From JBOGXF01 sp050694275 (GTDB lineage: Bacteria; Actinomycetota; CADDZG01; WHSQ01): a stretch of 22,631 bases of DNA. The stretch spans positions 1 to 22,631 of the forward strand of contig JBOGXF010000059.1 in assembly GCA_050694275.1 (NCBI GenBank), written 5' to 3'. Each line of letters starts with the position of its first letter. The stretch's first letter is position 1. Below are positions 8,103-15,158 of the stretch, one piece after another. Position numbers and translations under genes: made by a program. The notes under the pieces were generated by a model that made no database searches, was not told the origin of the DNA, and worked only from the letters and a program-made list of their open reading frames with translations.

Positions 8103-9483
8103 CGTCCGCGCCGACTCGGTTGCCGGGAGGCTCTGGAACTCCCGGCTCGCGACCCTTCTCGCCGCGGCCTTGCTGCTCGCGTCCGCGTGCACGACCGGAG
8201 GCAGCGACGATCCGCCGAGCGCCGGGCCGGCGACACCGGGGGCGACGCCCATCTCGGGGGGCACCGTTTCGTTCGGCGTGGTCGGCGAACCCGCCACTTA
8301 CGATCCGTACTCGCCGCGCGCGTCAGATCTGACCTACGCGCTCGTCCGCCCGCTATTCCCGTCGCTCTTCCGCTTCCTGCCCGGCGGCTCCACGGAGCCC
8401 TTGCTCGCGGAGTCGCTCGAGCCCCAGGGGGACGGGGTCCTGATCCGGTTGCGTGCTCTGAGGTGGAGCAGCGGACGGCCGGTAGTCGCCGGCGATGTGC
8501 TGAGAAGCATCGCGCGCGCGCGGCCCCCGTCGGGCTTCGCCACAATCGAGGATGCGCGCGCCCGTGGACCCCGCGCCCTGCTCGTCGAGGGTGTCGTCGC
8601 CGACTGGGAGAGGACCCTCGCCACGTTCGCCTACGTCCTTCCCGGGGGGCGGGTGTCGGGCGTTCCCAGGGTCTCGGCCGGGCCGTTCGCGGTGCGCCGC
8701 CACACCCCCGGGCTCGGGCTGGTCTTCGAGCGCAACCCCCGATGGACGGGAGACCCTCCGCTGCTCGACCGGGTCAGGGTGCGGTTTACCCAGAGCCTCG
8801 ACGTGCTTCTCGCCTTGCTCCGGCGCGGTCGCCTCGATGCCGCGGCCCTGCCCATGTCGGTCAACCTCGACGACCGGCTCGAGCTTCTCGGTCTCGATCA
8901 TCACGAGTCGCTCGGGTGGGAAAGCGTGTATCTGGATCTCGAGGGAACAGAACTGTCGCGCCGGCAGAGGGTGCGGCTCTGGCGGGCCGTCGATCGCGAC
9001 GCGATCGCGAGCGGTTTCGTCCGCGACGACGGCCGTCTGGCGAACACGCTCTACCCGGCCCCCGGGCCCGATGGGCTCGAGGGCCCCTTCTCGGGTTCGC
9101 TCGGCCGCGCCGGGCGCGCGCCCGAGGCTCCGGTCCGGATCGCGGCATCAAACTCGGACGAGCTCACACGCCTCGTGCAGCGAGCGTTGTTCCGGCAGCT
9201 CCAAACCAGCGGCTTCGAGGTCGAACTGCTGGGGATCGAGCCGAGGGTGTTCGAGGGCCGGTGGCGGGTGAGCGCTCCCGCCGACGTGGCCATCCGCCGG
9301 CGGGCGGGCGCTCCCGGTCTCGCCGACGGTCCCCGCGCCGCGCGTGCGCTGGATGCCCTGCCCCTGTTCCACGTCGAGTCGGTGGTCGCCCACGCCGGCG
9401 GGCTGCGGGAGCTGCGGCCCAACCCAACCTTCGAGGGGCCGCTGTGGAACATCGAGCGCTGGTGGCGCGTTCCCGACCTGTAG
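8062..9483 (+). CDS. Second, divergent family-5 solute-binding lipoprotein
   Basis: A 473-residue secreted lipoprotein related to the gene before it but shorter and more diverged. After a long basic N-terminus comes a hydrophobic signal ending LLLASAC, the lipobox, then a Gly/Pro/Thr linker. GGTVSFGVVGEPATYDPYS matches the start of the SBP_bac_5 fold, and SAGPFAVRRHTPGLGLVF and FERNPRWTG are also family-like. The second lobe is Arg/Leu-rich and lacks the clear hinge and C-terminal motifs of the first protein, so it may bind something different or be losing function. ATG 8062 is the only in-frame start before the signal peptide and lies 41 bases inside the previous gene, implying coupled translation. 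No transporter genes follow. Confidence 0.8.
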   Translation: MRSTSRSRRTAAASVRADSVAGRLWNSRLATLLAAALLLASACTTGGSDDPPSAGPATPGATPISGGTVSFGVVGEPATYDPYSPRASDLTYALVRPLFPSLFRFLPGGSTEPLLAESLEPQGDGVLIRLRALRWSSGRPVVAGDVLRSIARARPPSGFATIEDARARGPRALLVEGVVADWERTLATFAYVLPGGRVSGVPRVSAGPFAVRRHTPGLGLVFERNPRWTGDPPLLDRVRVRFTQSLDVLLALLRRGRLDAAALPMSVNLDDRLELLGLDHHESLGWESVYLDLEGTELSRRQRVRLWRAVDRDAIASGFVRDDGRLANTLYPAPGPDGLEGPFSGSLGRAGRAPEAPVRIAASNSDELTRLVQRALFRQLQTSGFEVELLGIEPRVFEGRWRVSAPADVAIRRRAGAPGLADGPRAARALDALPLFHVESVVAHAGGLRELRPNPTFEGPLWNIERWWRVPDL

Positions 9484-9501
9484 GGCGGCCCCTCCTGCGG
9501 A

Positions 9502-9507
9502 TATAAT
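9502..9507 (+). promoter_or_regulatory. -10 box of tRNA-Leu
   Basis: A perfect TATAAT in the gap after the second binding-protein gene, about 45 bases before the tRNA. No good -35 is visible at 17 bases upstream. Transcription would begin near 9514, just ahead of a hairpin. Confidence 0.5.
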
Positions 9508-9514
9508 TATCTGC

Positions 9515-9552
9515 CGCCCTGTCGCGCAGCAGCGCCGTCAACAGGGCGTTTT
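9515..9552 (+). terminator. Terminator-like hairpin directly before the tRNA
   Basis: CGCCCTGT (9515-9522) pairs with ACAGGGCG (9541-9548), an 8-bp stem, with an inner GCGC/GCGC stem in the loop, followed by TTTT that abuts the tRNA's first base at 9553. It could end transcription from the binding-protein genes, or fold in the tRNA precursor, because the TATAAT box lies upstream of it. Confidence 0.5.
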
Positions 9553-9638
9553 GTCGGAGTGGCGGAATTGGTAGACGCGCTAGGTTGAGGGCCTAGTGCC
9601 CCTCACGGGGCGTAGGAGTTCAAGTCTCCTCTCCGACA
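9553..9638 (+). tRNA. tRNA-Leu (anticodon GAG)
   Basis: An 86-base class II tRNA. The acceptor arm GTCGGAG pairs fully with CTCCGAC (9631-9637); base A9638 is the discriminator and CCA is not encoded. The D arm contains AATTGGTAGACG. The anticodon stem CTAGG/CCTAG encloses the loop TTGAGGG with anticodon GAG at 9587-9589. A long variable arm with CCCC/GGGG pairing is typical of Leu. The T arm carries GTTCAAGTC. Confidence 0.96.
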
Positions 9639-9961
9639 CGCGCTGTAGTACACGCGGCCGGGGCCACCTCGACGGCGACGATCGCCTCATCGGGCCGGTA
9701 CTCAAGCCGCACGCCGAGGTCCCGGTAGATCTTCTCGGAGGTGTTCGAAAACTCGGCGTTCGTCGGTACCGAGAGTCTGGCGCTGACGATCGACACGTAC
9801 CCGAGCGGGCGCAGCTCTGCGGCCGTCCAGTACGACCCCTGCGCTTTGGGCTCCTGACGGATTCGGGGCGGGGGCGGCGTCGGTATCTCGGGCCGGGCCG
9901 CCCCTCCCCTCGCAAGCGCGACCGGAGGTTCGTTTGAGGCCCAGGCCCTCGTGTGCGAGTG
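9620..9961 (-). pseudogene. Open frame ending inside tRNA-Leu, resembling a serine recombinase C-terminus
   Basis: On the minus strand a frame is open for 113 codons from the TGA at 9962-9964 down to a TGA at 9620-9622 inside the tRNA T arm. It has no ATG. Its upstream part is Pro/Arg-rich, but the last ~60 residues look like real protein: NTSEKIYRDLGVRLEYRP followed by DEAIVAVEVAP and a tail ARVGEET made from the tRNA 3' end. This resembles, from memory, the C-terminal tail of large serine recombinases of Actinomycetota, which often ends in a short tRNA-derived peptide. The catalytic domain is absent, so it would be a remnant of an element once inserted at this tRNA. The family match is tentative. 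Confidence 0.38.
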
Positions 9962-10004
9962 TCATTGCCGACGAGGGACACCGAGGGCGCAGGGAGGCCC
10001 GGGG

Positions 10005-10514
10005 ATGCAGCGAACGCCACCCATCGCAACGACGTCGAGACTTGGCTGGGTGCCTGCCCGGACACGTGCGGTCGGTCTCCTCCTGCTGGCTTTGCTCACC
10101 GCGTGCGGGAGCTCTGGTGCCGGGGATGCTTACGAGGAGTTCCAAGAAGGCATCGCAGAGGGCGCGCCTTGCAGCGAGCTCTTCTCGCTCCGAAACGAGC
10201 TCGATCCCGATGATGAGCGGATCCCCGATATGAACGACCAGCTGCGCGACGTCGGGTGCTTCTCAAGCGGCTCCGACCGCACCGAGGACGGCGCGACAGG
10301 CGACCGCTTCAGCGACCCGCTGGTGCAGAACACCTACGAGGTGGCGGTCCTGGTCTGCGGCGATGCCGGGCCGAAGGCGATAGCCAAGGAGTTCGGCGCG
10401 CCGGCCGACGACCTGGATGCCATCGCGCGCGCCTACTCGACGGATTTGTTGAAAGAGGGGCCGCACCGGGACGCGGGCTATGTCGGGTGCCTGGAAGGAC
10501 TCGTGGACTTCTAA
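10005..10514 (+). CDS. Small lipoprotein of unknown function
   Basis: A 169-residue predicted lipoprotein. The basic N-terminus is followed by AVGLLLLALLTAC; Cys34 would be lipidated after signal removal. The mature part is acidic and begins GSSGAGDAYEEFQEGIAEG. It contains four more cysteines spaced through the protein, which may form disulfides outside the cell. No known domain is recognised. ATG 10005 is preferred over an upstream ATG at 9951 because it gives a normal signal peptide. It sits alone between the recombinase-like remnant and the converging antiporter gene. Confidence 0.75.
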   Translation: MQRTPPIATTSRLGWVPARTRAVGLLLLALLTACGSSGAGDAYEEFQEGIAEGAPCSELFSLRNELDPDDERIPDMNDQLRDVGCFSSGSDRTEDGATGDRFSDPLVQNTYEVAVLVCGDAGPKAIAKEFGAPADDLDAIARAYSTDLLKEGPHRDAGYVGCLEGLVDF

Positions 10515-10573
10515 AGGAAGATCGCCACGGAGCCGCTCGAGGAGGACCAAGGGTTAGGAGGCGAGGGCGATCT

Positions 10574-10588
10574 CCGTGCGCAGCACGG
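10574..10588. terminator. Possible hairpin between converging genes
   Basis: CCGTGC and GCACGG enclose a three-base loop, a 6-bp stem in the 134-base gap between the lipoprotein and the antiporter, which converge here. There is no T-run on either side, so a terminator role is only suggested by position. Confidence 0.3.
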
Positions 10589-10648
10589 CCCGCGTACTCA
10601 TGGGCGCGATCGACTCTCCGACACCCCTGCAAGGAGTCCCGCCTCGCG

Positions 10649-11757
10649 TTACGCATCACCGGGTGCGCTTGCGGGTTGGCGCGCACCCATGGGCTCGCGC
10701 ACGAGCGTCCCGTCGAGATAGCAGTAGCGCCAGTCCTCGCCCGGCTGCAGCGATCTGATAAGTGGATGGCCGCTCTCTTGGAAGTGAGCGGTCGCGTGGC
10801 GGTCCGGCGAGTCGTCGCAGCACGCAACGTGCCCGCAGATCAGGCACAAGCGCAGCTCCACCCAGTCGACGCCGGCTTCCCGGCACTGCCTGCAAAAGTC
10901 GACGTCGGTCTGGGTCACTCGGATCTGGTCGAGATGACTGCACGACGTGCTGATCGTCTCCTCGCGCACGTAGCGCCAACCCGAGCGCATTATCCGGTCG
11001 GGGATGATCCGCGCCACCCAGTGAGATTGGGCCGCCAGCAACGGGCTGAGCACCGCGAGAACGAGCACGTAGAGCGCGACGAACGGTCCGAGCCGGCCGT
11101 CCAGGCCGGCGGCGAGCGCCAGCGTGGCGAGGATGAGCGAGAACTCTCCTCGGCCGAGCACCGTCAGACCGATATTGGCCGCGGCCCGTTGGTTGAAGCC
11201 GAAAAGTCGAGCGGTCACAACCCCCGACACGGTGTTCATCAGCAGAGTGGCCATCCCGGCGATGGCCACCGGAAGAGCAACCGCGCTCAGGTCGCCGATG
11301 TCGATACTGAGGCCGAAGACCACGAAGAAGATCGCCGCGAACACGTCGCGCAGAGGAAGAACGAGCCGCTCAACGCGCTCGCGCGCCGCGGTGCGCGACA
11401 CCACCAGACCGATCATCAGGGCCCCGATTGCCTCGGAGACGCCGACCTCGGCGGACAGGCCGGCGACGAGAACCACCAAGCCCACCATGAGGACGGCCAG
11501 CAACTCGTCCTCGTGGCTGCCGATGACTGCCCCGATCGCGCGCGCTCCGTAGCGAGCCAGGACGAAGAGCAATGCCAGGAAGCCGAAGCTGAGGCCCATG
11601 TCGGCGGCCAGCTCTGTCGCCGAGTCGGCTTCGGACAGGACGGGCTGGAGCAACGCCAGGACGACGGCACCGTGGGAAGCCCGAACCGCCGCGCGCCGCG
11701 CGCCAGCAGGCCGGCTATCAGCACCAGCGCACCGAGATTTAGCAGATCACCGTGCAC
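10649..11757 (-). pseudogene. CPA2 cation/proton antiporter with UBP-type zinc finger; internal deletion and frameshift
   Basis: Membrane antiporter gene that appears broken. GTG 11757, with the strong Shine-Dalgarno GAGGAGGAG just upstream, begins a normal first membrane helix and RRFGLPTVP (about 31 residues). That frame then turns to nonsense. A different frame from about 11674 to 10649 carries the rest: from roughly the sixth helix on, including SEAIGALMIGLVVSR, PLRDVFAAIFFVVFGLSID and LGRGEFSLILATLALAAGL, then a C-terminal zinc finger (CSHLDQIRV, CRQCREAG, CLICGHVACCD, HATAHFQESGHPL). By comparison with the family, about 120 residues including helices 2-5 and the acidic ion-site motif are missing. 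The antiporter-zinc-finger fusion itself is known in Actinomycetota. It could also be an assembly error. It lies 45 bases after its regulatory subunit gene. Confidence 0.75.
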
Positions 11758-11802
11758 GGCTCCTCCTCGACGGTCGTCGCGCGGTCAACCGCCGGAGCGA
11801 GT

Positions 11803-12030
11803 TCAGCCCTCGAAGAAGGTCTCGCTGAGCACGGCGCTCAGCTTGCGCGCCCTCTCCTCGGACAACTCGAGCACCGCGGTCGGCTCCGAAGACGTCGAGG
11901 CGAAGACATAGAGGTCGCGGGTCCCGTCCCGGCGCACGATCACCGAGACACGGTTGTCGGGTCGTCCGAGATCGATGTCGTACCGCCGGCCGATGCCCGG
12001 CAGCTCCTGCATTTGGACGCCGTGTCCCAT
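11803..12030 (-). CDS. Antiporter regulatory subunit, TrkA-C (RCK_C) domain, KhtT-like
   Basis: A 75-residue cytoplasmic protein of the TrkA-C type that regulates CPA2 antiporters, by analogy with KhtT-KhtU of Bacillus. ELPGIGRRYDIDLGR is the usual opening and is followed by VSVIVRRDGTRDLYVFAS and a helix ending at KLSAVLSETF. Start ATG 12030 is chosen over upstream codons because GGGAGAAG lies four bases before it and the conserved sequence begins just after. It precedes the antiporter in the same direction. If the antiporter is truly broken, this subunit has lost its partner. Confidence 0.82.
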   Translation of the reverse strand: MGHGVQMQELPGIGRRYDIDLGRPDNRVSVIVRRDGTRDLYVFASTSSEPTAVLELSEERARKLSAVLSETFFEG

Positions 12031-12072
12031 GGCTTCTCCCTGGTGAGCGGGCGGAATGTGTTCGCCTAAGGC

Positions 12073-12078
12073 TACCCT
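12073..12078 (+). promoter_or_regulatory. -10 box, leaderless
   Basis: TACCCT followed by seven bases and then ATG 12086; no ribosome binding site is needed. Confidence 0.5.
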
Positions 12079-12085
12079 GGCGGGG

Positions 12086-12697
12086 ATGGGCGAGATCGGG
12101 CTCTTTCCCCTCGGCATCGTGCTGGTTCCCGGCGAGCACGCCCCGCTGCACATCTTCGAGCCGCGTTACAAGGAGCTGGTGGGGGAGTGCCTCGCCCAGG
12201 AGAGCCCGTTCGGCCTCGTCTACGCGGACCCAGACGGCATGCGCCGGATCGGCACCGAGGCCCTCGTCGCGGAGGTGACCGAACGATTCGACGACGGCCG
12301 CATCAACATCGTCGTGACGGGCAGAGAGCGCTTCTCCATCGAAATCTTCACCGAAGGGCGCGCGTTCATCACCGCCGAGGTCATCCCGTACCTCGACGAA
12401 CCAGATGCCGTGTCCGACGAGATCCTCCAGGGATGCCTCGACGCCTACGAGCGGGTGGCGGAGGCCGCGGGGGCCGAGATCGAGGGAATCGCCCCCGGCC
12501 CCCATGGCGTCGCGTTCGGCATCTGCGACCGTATCAACCTCGATCCCGAAATCAAACAGGCGCTACTCGAGATGCGGTCTGAGAACGAACGCTTGGAGAG
12601 CCTCCGCGACGTGCTCGAGCGCGCGGCCGAAGTCGTGACGATCCAGCGCACCGCGCAACAAAGAGCGACCGGAAACGGCAAGGTCGACAGTCGATAA
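12086..12697 (+). CDS. Lon substrate-binding (LonN) domain protein
   Basis: A 203-residue stand-alone version of the N-terminal substrate-binding domain of Lon protease, without the AAA+ or peptidase parts. GLFPLGIVLVPGEHAPLHIFEPRYK is the characteristic opening (about residues 5-29). It is followed by the beta-rich core FGLVYAD, GTEALVAEV and INIVVTGRERFSI, and a helical C-terminus with RSENERLESLRDVLERAAEVV. Such proteins are widespread, but their role is unknown; substrate or peptide recognition is only inferred. ATG 12086 is chosen over 12056 because it starts the conserved sequence and lies seven bases after a -10 box. It diverges from the antiporter subunit gene. Confidence 0.88.
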   Translation: MGEIGLFPLGIVLVPGEHAPLHIFEPRYKELVGECLAQESPFGLVYADPDGMRRIGTEALVAEVTERFDDGRINIVVTGRERFSIEIFTEGRAFITAEVIPYLDEPDAVSDEILQGCLDAYERVAEAAGAEIEGIAPGPHGVAFGICDRINLDPEIKQALLEMRSENERLESLRDVLERAAEVVTIQRTAQQRATGNGKVDSR

Positions 12698-12713
12698 GGG
12701 CACACCGGGCAGG

Positions 12714-12760
12714 ACCTTGTTGCAATCTGCCACCCGAGCGGTGGCTGGAGGCAACAAGGT
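12714..12760. terminator. Bidirectional terminator-like nested stem
   Basis: ACCTTGTTGC (12714-12723) pairs with GCAACAAGGT (12751-12760), 10 bp. Inside, GCCACC (12729-12734) pairs with GGTGGC (12740-12745). It lies in the short gap between two converging genes. There is no clear T-run, so it would have to work by structure alone or with Rho. Confidence 0.6.
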
Positions 12761-12770
12761 TCGCTTCGAT

Positions 12771-13604
12771 CTAGGCCTGGGTTAGATCCGGCATGACTAG
12801 GTCGACGAACTCCTCGAGGCGCTCCTGTCCCTCCGACGGCCAGGACACGACGAGATAAGAGATCCCCACCTCCCGGTAACCCTCGTATCGCCGCCGAACC
12901 TCGTCCCAGTTCTCCGAGATCGAGAGATCCGTGGCGCGCGCAATGGATGTGGGATCGCGGTCGGCCGTCTCGGCGTGCTCGTCGAGGATGCGCGACTTGC
13001 GCCGCAGACTCTCAATGTCTCCGAACGTGTGCCACACGTCGGCATGGCGCGCGACGAGGGGGAGCATGAATTTCTCTCCGGATGCGCCGATCCACAGCGG
13101 AGGGTGCGGCCGCTGGACCGGTTTCGGGTTGTAGGACGCTCCCCTCAGCCGATAGTGGCGGCCGTCGAGGGTCGCGTCGTCGGTCGTCATCAAGAGCTTG
13201 AGCACCCGAACCGCCTCGTCGAGTCGTTCCACCCGCTGCCTCGGCGACGGGAACTCAAACCCGAGCTCCTCGTGCTCCTGCTGGAACCACGCGGCCCCGA
13301 CGGCGAGCTCGAGCCGCCCGCCCGAGACGTGATCGACAGTCACTGCCTCGGCCGCGAGCAGGGCCGGGTTGCGATAGGTCACCCCGGTGACGAGCGTGCC
13401 GAGCCGAATCCTGGTGGTCGCGGCCCCCAGGGCGGCGAGAAGGGTCCATCCCTCGAGGCAGGGCCCCGCGGGATCGCCGTACAGCGGCTTGAAGTGATCG
13501 AACACCCACGCTCCGTCGAAGCCGGCGTCCTCGGCGAACCGGACGCGTCCGAGCAATTCGTTCCACGTGAGCTGGTGCTGGCTGACGTCGATCCCGAGTC
13601 GCAT
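12771..13604 (-). CDS. LLM-class F420-dependent oxidoreductase
   Basis: A 277-residue luciferase-like monooxygenase-fold enzyme, of the group in Actinomycetota that mostly uses coenzyme F420 for hydride transfer; the substrate cannot be told. Evidence is AEDAGFDGAWVFDHF near the N-terminus, RIRLGTLVTGVTYRNPALLA with VDHVSGGRLELAVGAAW, and then PPLWIGASGEKFMLPLVARHADVWHTFG, the conserved barrel segment of the family. The ATG lies five bases after the hydrolase stop, so it is the third gene of the minus-strand operon. TAGGGT six bases upstream could be its own leaderless promoter, but it overlaps the hydrolase stop and may be chance. Confidence 0.88.
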   Translation of the reverse strand: MRLGIDVSQHQLTWNELLGRVRFAEDAGFDGAWVFDHFKPLYGDPAGPCLEGWTLLAALGAATTRIRLGTLVTGVTYRNPALLAAEAVTVDHVSGGRLELAVGAAWFQQEHEELGFEFPSPRQRVERLDEAVRVLKLLMTTDDATLDGRHYRLRGASYNPKPVQRPHPPLWIGASGEKFMLPLVARHADVWHTFGDIESLRRKSRILDEHAETADRDPTSIARATDLSISENWDEVRRRYEGYREVGISYLVVSWPSEGQERLEEFVDLVMPDLTQA

Positions 13605-13608
13605 CGGC

Positions 13609-14256
13609 TCACCCTAAGCATTCGTTGAGGAAGCCGATAACGCGAGCCGACAGATCTTCGTACTTTCCCCAGAAGAAATGATTCGCTCCCTTGAGCACGA
13701 GGAGCCGCGCCGCCGGCACCTGCTCGACCCACGCGCGGGCGTCCTCCTCGCTTACCAGTTCGTCGTTGCTCCCGCACACAAACAAGGTCGGAATTCCGAG
13801 CTCGATCACACCCGGGTCGGGCAGTCCCGCGGTGGTGCCGGGACGCTCCCTCACCGCGGGGGCGATGCCGACGCACGCAGCGAGGTCGGTCACCTCGGTC
13901 GCGGCGCGCACGGCGACGGCGGCACCAAACGACCAGCCGGCGATCGCGAACGGCAGGCCGGGAAGCCGCGCACGGCCCGTATCGATCGCGCCGCGCGCGT
14001 CGGCGACCTCGTCTATTCTGGTCCCGGAGTCGCCCTGGGACTTGCCGATCCCGCGGAAGTTGAAGCGGAGCACCGCCCAGCCCTTCGCAACGAGCGCATC
14101 GCTCAGCGCGAGCAGCAGGGGAGCCCTCATCGTGCCGCCCATTTGAGGATGGGGATGACACAGGACCAGCAGCGCGCCCGGCGTCTCGGGCGCATCCAAC
14201 TCCGCCTCGAGCGCGAGCCCGTCGAGCGATTCGCACGCGATCGATTCTGTCGTCAT
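13609..14256 (-). CDS. Alpha/beta hydrolase
   Basis: A 215-residue cytoplasmic hydrolase of the small COG2945-like alpha/beta type; the substrate is unknown. VLCHPHPQMGGTM near residue 32 is the oxyanion-hole region of this group, and FRGIGKSQG follows. GWSFGA holds the nucleophile Ser109, CGSNDELV the acid Asp165 and GANHFFWGK the His193. Only the ATG at 14256 is used: it overlaps the stop of the HIT gene by four bases (ATGA), while the longer upstream frame is a shadow of that gene. It is the second gene of the minus operon. Confidence 0.9.
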   Translation of the reverse strand: MTTESIACESLDGLALEAELDAPETPGALLVLCHPHPQMGGTMRAPLLLALSDALVAKGWAVLRFNFRGIGKSQGDSGTRIDEVADARGAIDTGRARLPGLPFAIAGWSFGAAVAVRAATEVTDLAACVGIAPAVRERPGTTAGLPDPGVIELGIPTLFVCGSNDELVSEEDARAWVEQVPAARLLVLKGANHFFWGKYEDLSARVIGFLNECLG

Positions 14257-14678
14257 GAACCCGCTTCGAACTCTGCGACCGCGGTTTCGATCGCCGTTCC
14301 CACGATGTCCATCTCCTCCTCCGACTCGTAACGAGTGCGTGGCCAGAAAAAACCTCTGAGGCCGTCCTTCGGACGACGAGGGACGATGTGGACGTGCAGA
14401 TGGGGGACGCTCTGGCTGACGACGTTGTTCACCGCCACGAAGGAGCCGGTCGCGTCCATCGCCGATTGCACCGCGCGCGCCAGAAGCTGAGCGGCCGAAA
14501 AGAAGGGTTCGATGAGCTCGTGAGGAAGATCGCCGAGGGTTGCGTGATGCTCCTTGGGTATCAAGAGGCAATGTCCCTTGAACAGGGGACGGTGGTCTAG
14601 AAAAGCAAGCGAAAAGTCGTCCTCGAAGACGATTCGAGCCGCGACTTCCCCCTTCGCTATTGCACAGAAAGTGCACAT
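14253..14678 (-). CDS. HIT family protein (nucleotide hydrolase or transferase)
   Basis: A 141-residue histidine-triad protein, probably cleaving nucleotide phosphoramidates or dinucleoside polyphosphates. It has the N-terminal CTFCAIAKGE with two cysteines, typical of zinc-binding members, then FLDHRPLFKGHCLLIPKEHH. The triad itself is VPHLHVHIVPR at about residues 91-101, the middle His being the nucleophile. The ATG at 14678 is the first codon after a -10 box and there is no ribosome binding site, so the transcript is probably leaderless. It is the first gene of the minus operon with the hydrolase and LLM enzyme. Confidence 0.93.
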   Translation of the reverse strand: MCTFCAIAKGEVAARIVFEDDFSLAFLDHRPLFKGHCLLIPKEHHATLGDLPHELIEPFFSAAQLLARAVQSAMDATGSFVAVNNVVSQSVPHLHVHIVPRRPKDGLRGFFWPRTRYESEEEMDIVGTAIETAVAEFEAGS

Positions 14679-14686
14679 GGAGCGAG

Positions 14687-14692
14687 AGATTA
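14687..14692 (-). promoter_or_regulatory. -10 box of the HIT-hydrolase-LLM operon, leaderless
   Basis: On the minus strand TAATCT lies eight bases before ATG 14678, with no ribosome binding site between. Confidence 0.5.
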
Positions 14693-14780
14693 AGTGAGAC
14701 GCCGAGATCTGCGGAAGACCTCTTGAGCCAGGCCGCCCCGGTAAGGTTGCCGGGCGAACCGAGGCCGGACGAAAGGGATT

Positions 14781-14786
14781 TAGGGT
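14781..14786 (+). promoter_or_regulatory. Possible -10 box before the 14843 gene
   Basis: TAGGGT; a start near 14793 would give a leader holding the strong Shine-Dalgarno AGGAGG at 14812-14817. Confidence 0.3.
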
Positions 14787-14827
14787 GCATCCGACAATGG
14801 ACGTGTGGCTTAGGAGGCAACGTCACG

Positions 14828-14842
14828 ATGGGGATCAATTAG
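14828..14842 (+). other. Four-codon mini-ORF (MGIN-stop) before the next gene
   Basis: ATG 14828 sits ten bases after AGGAGG (14812-14817), is followed by three codons and TAG, and the next codon is the GTG start of the following gene in the same frame. It may be a leader that hands ribosomes to the GTG, or the stop may be a nonsense change or error in a longer gene. Confidence 0.35.
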
Positions 14843-15136
14843 GTGGATGAGAGCGATGTGCGGGAGAGCGCCGAGGCCCACGCGCAGGCGATCGTCGCGG
14901 GGGACATCGGGGGCGCCGTCCGGTATCTGAACGACCGGGCCAAGGCGCAGGGGGGCGACGTGATGAAGTCGATGCCCTCTCCGCTGACCGGCGCCGAGGT
15001 CACCAGCATCGAGTCGTCAGACGACGCCTTCCTCGTGCAGATTCGCTACGCGGGGGAGAGCGACGAGCTCGTCGTCGAGTCGCGCTGGATCGAGCAGGAC
15101 GGCAGGCCGACGGCCGACGACCTCAAGGTGGTCTGA
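14843..15136 (+). CDS. Small acidic protein of unknown function
   Basis: A 97-residue acidic protein. An N-terminal helix (ESAEAHAQAIVAGDIGGAVRYL) is followed by three predicted strands (AEVTSIES, DAFLVQIRYAG, ELVVESRWIEQ). This layout is like small SnoaL/NTF2-type or ester-cyclase-like folds, but that is only a pattern impression. Third positions are GC-rich as in its neighbours, supporting real coding. The start is GTG 14843; it has no properly spaced ribosome binding site of its own, because the strong AGGAGG upstream serves a mini-ORF that ends immediately before. Confidence 0.65.
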   Translation: MDESDVRESAEAHAQAIVAGDIGGAVRYLNDRAKAQGGDVMKSMPSPLTGAEVTSIESSDDAFLVQIRYAGESDELVVESRWIEQDGRPTADDLKVV

Positions 15137-15145
15137 AGCCCCCGA

Positions 15146-15151
15146 TATCCT
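15146..15151 (+). promoter_or_regulatory. -10 box, leaderless
   Basis: TATCCT, then seven bases, then ATG 15159. Confidence 0.5.
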
Positions 15152-15158
15152 CTAGAGC

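Noticed and set aside
6858..8297. 479-codon minus frame opposite the first binding protein
   Set aside because: No start signal or family motif; the plus strand encodes a clear lipoprotein.
9596..9937. 113-codon plus frame starting within tRNA-Leu
   Set aside because: It begins in the tRNA variable arm and has no protein-like pattern; the minus frame over the same stretch is more convincing.
10256..11911. 551-codon plus frame opposite the antiporter gene
   Set aside because: The antiporter and zinc-finger motifs are clear on the minus strand; this frame is compositional shadow rich in Arg, Glu and His.
13611..13616. TAGGGT on the minus strand six bases before the LLM oxidoreductase start
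   Set aside because: It fits the leaderless pattern but overlaps the hydrolase stop inside a tight operon, so it may be chance; not listed as a promoter.
14260..14838. Long N-terminal extension of the alpha/beta hydrolase frame
   Set aside because: It overlaps the HIT gene, whose HLHVH motif is certain; the ATGA overlap at 14253-14256 gives the real hydrolase start.
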